Below, piece after piece: positions 1 to 6,807 of a stretch of DNA of 12,507 nt. Position 1 is the stretch's first letter. Each line of letters begins with the position of its first letter. The position numbers and the translations under genes are program-made. The notes beneath the pieces were generated by a model that saw only the letters and a program-made list of their open reading frames with translations, was not told where the DNA came from and made no database searches. Source of the stretch: an uncultured Eubacteriales bacterium (lineage in GTDB: Bacteria; Bacillota; Clostridia; Lachnospirales; Lachnospiraceae); NCBI GenBank assembly GCA_900545455.1, contig UQZF01000066.1, positions 1 through 12,507 of the forward strand, given 5' to 3'.

Positions 1-60
1 AAACTCTCCGCAGAAGATGCTGCGATTGGTGGCGAGAATGGCACCATGATCGGCAAATAA
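1..60 (+). CDS. C-terminal fragment of an unidentified protein
   Basis: Frame 1 is open from the left edge to a TAA at 58-60 and gives 19 residues ending in GGENGTMIGK. The next gene, pyruvate kinase, starts 28 bases later with its own ribosome binding site and no hairpin in between, so the two are probably co-transcribed. In many Clostridia the gene before pyk is another glycolytic gene such as pfkA, but this tail is too short for me to recognise. The coding call rests on the open frame and the spacing only. Confidence 0.5.
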   Translation, partial: KLSAEDAAIGGENGTMIGK

Positions 61-88
61 GAATTGAGAATAGGGATAGGAAAAGGAA

Positions 89-1504
89 ATGGAACAGGTC
101 AGAAAGACAAAGATTATTTGTACAATGGGTCCTTCCACAGAAAAGGAAGGCGTACTGGAAAAGTTGATGTTGGCAGGTATGAACGTTGCCCGTTTTAACT
201 TTTCACACGGAAGCTATGAGGAGCACTTAAACAGATATAACCGCGTTGTCAAAGTCCGTACGGAGCTTGGACTTCCGGTAGCAACACTTTTCGATTCCAA
301 GGGACCTGAGATTCGTTTCAGACTCTTTGAGGGCGGCAAGGTTACAGTCAATAACGGCGATTTATTCACCCTTACCACAAGAGAACTTCTCGGAAACAAC
401 ACAATAGGTTCCATTTCCTATAAGAACCTTATAAACGATGTAGCTGTAGGTACAAGCATTCTTGTAAATGACGGTCTTATCGAATTGAAAGTTGAAGAAA
501 TCACAGACACCGACATTGTCTGCCGCGTTATCAACGGTGGTATAATCTCCGACCGCAAGGCAATCAATGTTCCGGGCGTTCACTTATCAATTCCTTTCCT
601 CAGCGATGTCGATAAGAAGGACTTAGAATTTGCAATGCAGACCGATTTTGATTTCTTCGCACTCAGCTTTGTTCGCTGTGCAGAGGATGTTCTCGAAATT
701 CGCCGACTCCAGAAGGAGCATGGAAATACCTCCAAGCTGATAGCTAAGATTGAGAGCCAGGAGGGTGTTGAAAACCTTGACGAGATTATCGATGCCGCTG
801 ACGGAATCATGGTAGCCCGCGGTGACATGGGTGTTGAGATTCCTTTTGAGAAGGTTCCTGTTGTTCAGAAGGATATGATCAATAAGTGCCTCAAGTCCGG
901 CAAGTTCGTAATCGTTGCCACACAGATGCTTGAGAGCATGACACACAATCCACGCCCTACAAGAGCTGAGGTTAACGATGTTGCCAATGCTATTTTTGAC
1001 CAGACCTCAGCCGTAATGCTCTCAGGCGAGAGTGCCGCAGGTGACTACCCGGTAGAAGCCGTAAAGACAATGAGCAGAATCTGCCGTGAGATTGAAAAGA
1101 CAACCACAACAGGCAAGTTCGATATCAGCTACAACGGTAACAATCTTGCATCATCCATTGCATGCGCCGCATGTTCAATCGCAAGCATTATCAACGCTGA
1201 TGCCATCATTCCTGTGTCACTCAGCGGAAGCACAATCCGTAAGGTATCCGGTTTCCGCCCTAACATCGACATCATCGGATGTTCCACAGATGAGCGCGTA
1301 TGCCGCGAGACATCACTTATGTGGGGCGTAACCCCACAGCTTGTGACAGAGCAGAAGGACGGAGAAGCCCTTATTCATGAGGTCATCGATAAGTGTAAGG
1401 CTTCCGGCCTTATAAAGCCGGGTAACCGCGTTGTAATAGTTGCCGGATTCCCTCTCGGCGTAGCCGGTGTAACTAATATGATTCGTGTTGTAGACGTCGA
1501 ATAA
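89..1504 (+). CDS. pyk: Pyruvate kinase, short form
   Basis: Cytosolic enzyme of the last step of glycolysis: phosphoenolpyruvate + ADP gives pyruvate + ATP. The 471 residues carry the family motifs in order: TMGPS near residue 12, ARFNFSHG (34-41), DSKGPEIR (69-76), the catalytic lysine in AKIES (Lys220), ARGDMGVEIP (243-252), TQMLESM (278-284), PTRAEVNDVANA (290-301) and VMLSGESAAG (309-318). Glu73 of GPEIR is the residue which, in the family, goes with K+-dependent activity. Ser70 replaces the usual Thr, a mild change. The length matches the E. coli PykF type; the extra C-terminal phosphohistidine-like domain of Bacillus-type enzymes is absent. AGGGATAGG at 72-80 sits 8 bases before the ATG and fixes the start. 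The next gene follows after 47 bases without a terminator. Confidence 0.97.
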   Translation: MEQVRKTKIICTMGPSTEKEGVLEKLMLAGMNVARFNFSHGSYEEHLNRYNRVVKVRTELGLPVATLFDSKGPEIRFRLFEGGKVTVNNGDLFTLTTRELLGNNTIGSISYKNLINDVAVGTSILVNDGLIELKVEEITDTDIVCRVINGGIISDRKAINVPGVHLSIPFLSDVDKKDLEFAMQTDFDFFALSFVRCAEDVLEIRRLQKEHGNTSKLIAKIESQEGVENLDEIIDAADGIMVARGDMGVEIPFEKVPVVQKDMINKCLKSGKFVIVATQMLESMTHNPRPTRAEVNDVANAIFDQTSAVMLSGESAAGDYPVEAVKTMSRICREIEKTTTTGKFDISYNGNNLASSIACAACSIASIINADAIIPVSLSGSTIRKVSGFRPNIDIIGCSTDERVCRETSLMWGVTPQLVTEQKDGEALIHEVIDKCKASGLIKPGNRVVIVAGFPLGVAGVTNMIRVVDVE

Positions 1505-1538
1505 TCCACTCACATGTTCACCAATCAGACTGCATCAT

Positions 1539-1543
1539 GGAGG
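1539..1543 (+). promoter_or_regulatory. Ribosome binding site that decides the start of the PAS-GGDEF-EAL gene
   Basis: GGAGG lies 8 bases before the ATG at 1552. The in-frame ATG at 1537 overlaps this site (ATGGAGG) and has no ribosome binding site of its own, so 1552 is the better start. Confidence 0.85.
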
Positions 1544-1551
1544 TACGACCA

Positions 1552-3228
1552 ATGAACGATATATATACCGATAACATGAAAATTTCTTTTGACTTATTTA
1601 GATATGTAGCCGAACAGTTTTCATCCTGCATGAATGATAATCTGTATGTCTATGACATTCTGAACGATACTTACTATATCAGTGAAGGAGCTACGGAACG
1701 CTTTGCCGTTCCCGGCTCTTTCTTTCATAATGTTCTGGAGGAACACAAGAAATTCGTGTATCCTGACGATTTTCCGACTCTTGAAGCTGACCTGAAGCTT
1801 ATTATCAGCGGTAAAAAAATTGAACACAACCTCAATTACCGATGTCTATCCAAAACAGACGGTTCTCCTATATGGATTAACTGCCGTGGACGATTGGTAA
1901 AAACAGATTCCGGCAGACCGCATTTATTTATCGGATGTATAAACGAAATCGGAAAACGCCAGAACGCCGACAATGTCAGCGGACTACTCTCTGCCGGAGC
2001 ACTGAGGGAAAGATTGTCCGAATTCGACAGGCTGCCTGACGGCTATATCCTCAGAATAGGCATAGACGATTTCAAAAACGTGAACGAAAGACTTGGTCAG
2101 TACTACGCCGACCACCTGTTAAGAAATGTTGCCGAATGTATCGAAAGCAATCTCACCGATGGTCAGAGCGTATATCGTGTCGGTGGTGACGAATTCATAA
2201 TTTTCGACTGCATTAAAGGCACTTTGTCCGATGCTCATACACTCTATCACAAGATTCGCTCGGGTGTTGACAGACATATTGAAGATAATCGCTACAAGGC
2301 ACTCTACACCATATCCGGCGGTGTCATTGAAAATTCATATTTTGACACGGCAGATTATGAGTATATCCTTAAGCTGACCGAATTTGCGCTCAGCATGGCA
2401 AAAGTACGCGGTAAGAATCAGCTTTACTATTTCGACACCGAAGACTACTCTGCGTTCCTTCGAAAGCGCATGCTCAGTATTGCCCTGCGTGAAGCCGTCG
2501 ACAATAACTTTGAAGGTTTTGAGCTGTATTACCAACCTATCATGTCAGTCAACAACGAGAAGCTCTATGCCGCCGAGACATTGTTGAGATTTACCCTCAA
2601 ATCCGGAGAAAAAGTATCACCGGGAGAGTTTATTCCCATCCTTGAGGAATCGGGTCTTATAATCCCTGTCGGTAAATGGATAATACGCGGTTCAATGGCA
2701 GCCTGCAAAGAATTCCAACAGACGCTCCCCGACTTCCGTATATCAATCAACCTCTCATATATACAGCTTCTAAAGAGCCCTGTATTCAACGATATACTTG
2801 ACTCTCTTGAAAGCACCGGACTCTCACCACAGAGTCTGATTGTTGAACTCACCGAAAGCGGAAAGCTTGACAATTCACTCTCAATACGAAACATCTGGGA
2901 CAAGCTCAAAAAACTCGGCGTCAACCTTGCTATCGATGATTTCGGCACCGGTTATTCAAATCTCGGTAATATCGGAAATCTCAAGCCTAACATCGTAAAG
3001 CTCGACCGGAGCTTCACTCTCAAGGCACTTCAGAATGATTATGAGCATCAGCTGATGGTTCACATAATCTACATGATTCACAGCATAGGACTTAATCTTG
3101 TTGTTGAAGGTGTTGAGACTAAGGATGAGCAGGCAAAGATTGCAGCTCTTGACCCGGATTTTATTCAGGGCTACTACTACAGCAGACCTTGTTCGAAGGA
3201 AGAATTTAAGAAAAAATTTAATCTGTAA
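1552..3228 (+). CDS. PAS-GGDEF-EAL protein, probable c-di-GMP phosphodiesterase
   Basis: Soluble signalling protein of 558 residues with no membrane helix. Residues about 30-140 look like a PAS fold (YVYDILNDTYY, then FVYPDDFP and a WINCRGR strand). A GGDEF domain covers about 150-285, with GGDEF at 211-215. An EAL domain covers about 300-550. The EAL site is complete: ETLLR (342-346), Asn400 in INLSY, ELTES (432-436), Asp462-Asp463 in DDFGTGYS, Lys483 in KLDRSF, Glu519 in VEGVET and Gln539 in QGYYYSRP. These residues are those which hold metals and hydrolyse c-di-GMP to pGpG in the family. In the GGDEF domain the first metal-binding Asp of the DIDxFK motif is Gly170 (GIDDFK), and the GHxxGD motif reads GQYYAD. 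I infer that cyclase activity is lost and that this half may serve as a GTP-sensing regulator. No RxxD inhibitory site is seen. The gene follows pyk by 47 bases and ends at a strong terminator. Confidence 0.93.
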   Translation: MNDIYTDNMKISFDLFRYVAEQFSSCMNDNLYVYDILNDTYYISEGATERFAVPGSFFHNVLEEHKKFVYPDDFPTLEADLKLIISGKKIEHNLNYRCLSKTDGSPIWINCRGRLVKTDSGRPHLFIGCINEIGKRQNADNVSGLLSAGALRERLSEFDRLPDGYILRIGIDDFKNVNERLGQYYADHLLRNVAECIESNLTDGQSVYRVGGDEFIIFDCIKGTLSDAHTLYHKIRSGVDRHIEDNRYKALYTISGGVIENSYFDTADYEYILKLTEFALSMAKVRGKNQLYYFDTEDYSAFLRKRMLSIALREAVDNNFEGFELYYQPIMSVNNEKLYAAETLLRFTLKSGEKVSPGEFIPILEESGLIIPVGKWIIRGSMAACKEFQQTLPDFRISINLSYIQLLKSPVFNDILDSLESTGLSPQSLIVELTESGKLDNSLSIRNIWDKLKKLGVNLAIDDFGTGYSNLGNIGNLKPNIVKLDRSFTLKALQNDYEHQLMVHIIYMIHSIGLNLVVEGVETKDEQAKIAALDPDFIQGYYYSRPCSKEEFKKKFNL

Positions 3229-3233
3229 AATAT

Positions 3234-3290
3234 AAAACTGTCATATCTGATATATTTTAAATTCAATAACATATCAGATATGACAGTTTT
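3234..3290. terminator. Bidirectional terminator between the PDE gene and the convergent MATE gene
   Basis: A perfect 20-bp inverted repeat has arms at 3234-3253 and 3271-3290 with a 17-base loop. Each strand ends its stem in a T run: TTTTTTC on plus, TTTTATATTTTA on minus. It starts 5 bases after the PDE stop and ends 7 bases before the MATE stop, so one element can end both transcripts. Confidence 0.92.
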
Positions 3291-3297
3291 TTCTTTT

Positions 3298-4665
3298 CTA
3301 TTTAAGTTTTCTGTATACCGTAAAGTACATTGTTATGAAGCTTGCAAGTCCTCCTATGACATTGGAAATCGGTTCCGACAAAAATACCCCCGTAACTCCG
3401 AAGCCCACTCTCGGAAGTATCAGCACGAGCGGCACAACAATTATAGCCTTTCGCAGCAGCGAGAAAAATATCGCGTGCTTCGAATACCCGAGCGCAGTGA
3501 AGGTCGACTGTCCCGTGAACATAAATGCCATAAAGACAAATCCGAAAAAATATGTCTTTAGCGCCTCCGCCCCGTATGCAATCGGCTGTGCATCCTCGGT
3601 GAATATTCCCATCAGCGTTCCCGGAATGAGAAGTACGATAATCCACGCAAGTGCGGTGTATGCGATACCTATAATCGCCGTGAACTTTATTCCGCTTTTC
3701 ACCCTGTCATATTTCCCGGCACCATAGTTATATCCGAGAACGGGCTGTGAACCACTTGTCAGGCCGCTCACCGGAAGCGACATTATCTCCCTCACCGAAT
3801 TTATTACCGTCATTATTCCGACATATAAATCTCCGCCGAATATCTTCAGCGTCGCGTTACAAACCACCTGCACCATGCAGTTGGTTCCCTGCATGATAAA
3901 ACCTGCCATTCCAAGGCTCGTTATATTTCCCACAAGCTTCCACTCCGGCTTCATACATCCAAGTCTTATATGATACGCGGCTTTCCCTTTTCTGCTCAAA
4001 AGAAAATGCATAACCCACACCGCCGACACCGCCTGGCTTATGACGGTCGCAAGTGCCGCACCGCTTACCCCCATATTGAAGCCGAAAATGAACAGCATGT
4101 CAAGAATCAGATTGAGAACCGCTCCTATCAGCGTTGTCATCATTCCCATCTTCGGAAATCCCTGTGCATTTATAAATCCGTTGAGACCTGTCGAGAGCAT
4201 CGTAAACGTCGTTCCGAAAAGGTATATTCTGAGATACTCGTCTGCATAGACATACGAGGCATCACTTGCACCGAACAGATACAGCACGGGTTTTCTGAAA
4301 ATATAACACAGCGCAAATATCACAAATGAGCTTGCAAACAGCATCGTAAACGTATTTCCCAGAATCTTTTCCGCCTTCTCATCATTCCCGGCGCCACGCT
4401 CAATTGAAAACAGCGGAGCCCCGCCCATTCCGAAGAGATTGGTAAATGCAGCAACAAGTGTTGTCAAAGGAAATACAAGTCCTATTCCCGTAAGTGCAAG
4501 ACTGTCCGCACCCGGAAGATGTCCTATATAAATTCTATCCACAACATTATAGAGAAGCTGTACAAGCTGTGCCAAAATAAGAGGAACAGCCTGTGCCATG
4601 ATATTGCTCCAGACCTTCCCCTTTGAAAAATCTTTTCCACCTGCGGAGGATTTATTATCATTCAT
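3298..4665 (-). CDS. MATE family efflux transporter (MepA-like)
   Basis: Integral membrane protein of 455 residues, the usual MATE length, with about 12 hydrophobic segments in two halves. MATE proteins export cationic drugs, dyes or metabolites in exchange for Na+ or H+; the substrate here cannot be told from sequence. Family marks are the N-terminal AVPLILAQLVQLLYNVVDRIYIGH stretch (cited by its position, residues about 26-49), GVSGAALAT near 205 and QPVLGYNYGAGKYDRVKSG near 305-325. The latter is typical of the MepA-type branch. The ATG at 4665 has GAGG 7 bases upstream. It is divergent from a second MATE gene with a 145-bp shared regulatory gap, and its stop lies next to the bidirectional terminator at 3234-3290. 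Confidence 0.95.
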   Translation of the reverse strand: MNDNKSSAGGKDFSKGKVWSNIMAQAVPLILAQLVQLLYNVVDRIYIGHLPGADSLALTGIGLVFPLTTLVAAFTNLFGMGGAPLFSIERGAGNDEKAEKILGNTFTMLFASSFVIFALCYIFRKPVLYLFGASDASYVYADEYLRIYLFGTTFTMLSTGLNGFINAQGFPKMGMMTTLIGAVLNLILDMLFIFGFNMGVSGAALATVISQAVSAVWVMHFLLSRKGKAAYHIRLGCMKPEWKLVGNITSLGMAGFIMQGTNCMVQVVCNATLKIFGGDLYVGIMTVINSVREIMSLPVSGLTSGSQPVLGYNYGAGKYDRVKSGIKFTAIIGIAYTALAWIIVLLIPGTLMGIFTEDAQPIAYGAEALKTYFFGFVFMAFMFTGQSTFTALGYSKHAIFFSLLRKAIIVVPLVLILPRVGFGVTGVFLSEPISNVIGGLASFITMYFTVYRKLK

Positions 4666-4703
4666 TGTATTACCTCATCGCTGATTAATTTTAATTACGG
4701 ATA

Positions 4704-4732
4704 ATTATACAAAACTCTTACAATTAAAACAA
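4704..4732 (-). promoter_or_regulatory. Sigma-A promoter for the minus-strand MATE gene
   Basis: On the minus strand, TTGTTT (4732-4727) and TATAAT (4709-4704) are separated by exactly 17 bases. The predicted transcript starts near 4697, giving a leader of about 30 bases. The -35 box lies inside the left arm of the inverted repeat at 4726-4751. Confidence 0.75.
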
Positions 4733-4751
4733 GTATTCAGTAGCTTGTTTT
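4726..4751. promoter_or_regulatory. Candidate operator between the divergent MATE genes
   Basis: Perfect inverted repeat AAAACAAG (4726-4733) and CTTGTTTT (4744-4751) with a 10-base spacer. The left arm covers the -35 box of the minus promoter. The right arm lies about 12 bases before the -10 box of the plus promoter. This position would let one dimeric repressor block both genes. No regulator gene is nearby, so the partner is unknown. Confidence 0.45.
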
Positions 4752-4762
4752 TACAAAACGTG

Positions 4763-4768
4763 TATAAT
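4763..4768 (+). promoter_or_regulatory. -10 box for the plus-strand MATE gene
   Basis: TATAAT, preceded directly by TG, lies 42 bases before the start codon. I find no good -35 box at 16-18 bases upstream (GTAGCT or TAGCTT), so this promoter may be weak or need an activator. Confidence 0.5.
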
Positions 4769-4810
4769 GAACTTATAAGATGAATTCAGTTAAGAAACAG
4801 GGGGATTATA

Positions 4811-6154
4811 ATGAATTCTCAAAAGAAAATTAATATGACACAAGGTCCCATCATGCGCCTTGTCATACTGTTCGCACTTCCGATCTGCCTTGGAAATGTG
4901 CTCCAGCAATTATACAGCACCGTCGACACACTCGTAATCGGCAACTTCTGCAGCCCGGCTTCTTTAGCTGCCGTAGGTACCAGCTCACAGCCCGTAGAAC
5001 TGCTTCTGTGTATCTTCCTAGGACTCGGAACCGGAGTGTCTATTCTGGTGTCGCAATGTACCGGACGTTCAGACTCGCAGGGACTTAAAAAAGTCATCGG
5101 CACGGCAACCTTCTTTCTCTACGTGAGCGCAATTCCGCTTTCCTTCCTCGGAATACTCATAAGCCCTTATGTGCTTAAATTTATGCAGGTTCCGGCAGAT
5201 GCATGGGATTATGCCATAGCGTACATCAATATCATTTTTCTGGGAACACTCGGCAATATGGGCTACAATATGAACGCCGGGATACTTCGCGGACTCGGTG
5301 ACAGCCGCGCATCACTTCTTTTCCTGATTATATCCTGCATCGTAAATGTTGTTCTCGACCTGGCACTTGTCGCAGGCATACGCATGGATGTATCCGGTGC
5401 CGCACTTGCAACCGCCTGTGCGATGTATGCCTCATGGATCTGCAGTATCATTTACATAAAAAAGAAATATCCAGAGCTTGAATACCATGTTCTCCCGGGA
5501 CGTCCCGACAAGAACGTGTTAAAGGACATAATCCGCGTCGGGCTTCCGCTCGGGCTCAACAACTCTCTGTATTCATTGGGACATATTATGATGCAGTCAC
5601 TGGTAAACGCCCAGGGAACAATATTCATAGCAGGATGTTCCGTGGCAGGTAAGGTTACAGGCATCGCCAATGTCGCAATAACCTCATTCTCATCCGCCGC
5701 TACTACATTTGCCGGACAGAATCTCGGTGCCGGCAGATATGACCGCTTAAGACAGGGTGCCAAGCGCATTCCTTTCTACTCCGGACTTATAACCTGTATA
5801 GCCGGCGTCACGCTCACGTTCTTCTGCGAACCTCTGCTTGCCCTCTTTAATCGTGACCCGGAGGTGTTGAAAATAGCCGCACGCTATGTCCGCGTGGTTC
5901 TTCCGTTCACCTGGACCTACGCCGTATTCAACGGAATCATAAGCTTTGCAAACGGTCTCGGCGAGGTTCGCTATCCGACCATCGTAAATCTGCTCATGCT
6001 GTGGGCAGTCCGTATTCCGGTCGGCTATTTTATCAATTATTTCATAGACGGCGGCTACATTATGGCATGTTTCCCGATAAGCTTCGCATTCGGAATGTTC
6101 TGCATGCTTGCATTCTTCCGCACGAAAAAATGGAAGAAAATTAAATGTGCTTAG
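4811..6154 (+). CDS. MATE family efflux transporter
   Basis: Membrane exporter of 447 residues with about 12 hydrophobic segments. It has the MATE marks LQQLYSTVDTLVIGNF (residues about 32-47), DVSGAALAT near 195 and FAGQNLGAGRYDRLRQG near 300. It should work as a Na+- or H+-coupled antiporter of small organic molecules; the substrate is not visible. It differs clearly from the divergent MATE neighbour in these motifs (AGQNLGAG against LGYNYGAG), so the pair is not a recent duplicate. AGGGGG at 4799-4804 lies 6 bases before the ATG. The end overlaps the end of nth on the other strand by 14 bases, and the stop codon lies in the loop of a small hairpin. Confidence 0.95.
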   Translation: MNSQKKINMTQGPIMRLVILFALPICLGNVLQQLYSTVDTLVIGNFCSPASLAAVGTSSQPVELLLCIFLGLGTGVSILVSQCTGRSDSQGLKKVIGTATFFLYVSAIPLSFLGILISPYVLKFMQVPADAWDYAIAYINIIFLGTLGNMGYNMNAGILRGLGDSRASLLFLIISCIVNVVLDLALVAGIRMDVSGAALATACAMYASWICSIIYIKKKYPELEYHVLPGRPDKNVLKDIIRVGLPLGLNNSLYSLGHIMMQSLVNAQGTIFIAGCSVAGKVTGIANVAITSFSSAATTFAGQNLGAGRYDRLRQGAKRIPFYSGLITCIAGVTLTFFCEPLLALFNRDPEVLKIAARYVRVVLPFTWTYAVFNGIISFANGLGEVRYPTIVNLLMLWAVRIPVGYFINYFIDGGYIMACFPISFAFGMFCMLAFFRTKKWKKIKCA

Positions 6155-6773
6155 CACAGATATCTTTTATGCAGCATTTATCACAATAAGGTGTAGTCCT
6201 TGCAGTGCAGACGGCTCTGCCATGTTCAACAAGCCTATGGCAGAAGTCGTTGCCCTCCTCGGGCGGTATAAGCTTCCACAGCTCCATCTCAACCTTCTTA
6301 GGTTCCTTTATTCCGTCCACAAGCCCCATTCTGTTGACAAGTCTTATACAATGTGTGTCTGTCACGATTGCAGGCTTGCCGAACACATCACCCATGATAA
6401 GGTTCGCACTCTTTCTGCCCACTCCCGGAAGCTCCATAAGCTTGTCAAAGTCATCCGGCACTTTTCCGTCGTACTTGTCGCGCAGCATCTTCATACACGC
6501 ACTTATATCCCTTGCCTTGCTGTTGCCAAGTCCGCAAGGTCGTACAAGCTTTTCAATCTCCTCAACAGGAGCCTCTGCAAGTGCATTGACATCCGGGAAA
6601 TGCGCATACAAATCCTGTACAACCACATTCACCCTGGCATCCGTGCACTGTGCCGCGAGGCGCACGCTGACAAGCAGCTTCCACGCCTCACTGTACTCAA
6701 GTGAACAGCCCGCATCGGGATATTCTTTTTTAAGTCTCTCTATTATCTTAAGAGCAAGCTCTTTCTTAGTCAT
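6141..6773 (-). CDS. nth: Endonuclease III (DNA glycosylase/AP lyase)
   Basis: Base-excision repair enzyme that removes oxidised pyrimidines and cuts the strand at the abasic site. The 210 residues match E. coli Nth in length. The helix-hairpin-helix reads LPGVGRKSAN, with catalytic Lys121 (E. coli Lys120). Catalytic Asp139 is in VTDTHCIRL (E. coli Asp138). AAQCTD near 40-45 is the DNA-probing segment. Four cysteines (189, 197, 200, 206) near the end should hold a [4Fe-4S] cluster, spaced X7-X2-X5 where the classical spacing is X6-X2-X5. GGAGAG 4-6 bases before the ATG at 6773 fixes the start. A longer reading from a TTG at 6851 would overlap pepF and has no ribosome binding site. It follows pepF by 34 bases as the last gene of the minus-strand run. 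Confidence 0.95.
   Translation of the reverse strand: MTKKELALKIIERLKKEYPDAGCSLEYSEAWKLLVSVRLAAQCTDARVNVVVQDLYAHFPDVNALAEAPVEEIEKLVRPCGLGNSKARDISACMKMLRDKYDGKVPDDFDKLMELPGVGRKSANLIMGDVFGKPAIVTDTHCIRLVNRMGLVDGIKEPKKVEMELWKLIPPEEGNDFCHRLVEHGRAVCTARTTPYCDKCCIKDICAKHI
6146..6158. terminator. Short hairpin in the overlapping gene ends of MATE and nth
   Basis: TGTGC (6146-6150) pairs with GCACA (6154-6158) around the loop TTA. On the minus strand it is followed by TTTAATTTTC, a fair T tract to end the nth transcript. On plus it is followed by GATATCTTTT, which is weaker. The stem is only 5-6 bp. Confidence 0.4.
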
Positions 6774-6777
6774 CGTG

Positions 6778-6783
6778 CTCTCC
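6778..6783 (-). promoter_or_regulatory. Ribosome binding site that decides the nth start
   Basis: GGAGAG on the minus strand lies in the 34-base gap between the pepF stop and the ATG at 6773, at suitable distance (6 bases from GGAG). Confidence 0.8.
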
Positions 6784-6807
6784 AATTCATCATTTAGATT
6801 TAGCTGA

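Noticed and set aside
6108..6704. Long plus-strand open frame antisense to nth
   Set aside because: It starts within the MATE end, has no ribosome binding site and no recognisable domain, and lies opposite a convincing nth with all catalytic residues. The same reasoning applies to other antisense frames over the MATE, pepF and cyclase genes.
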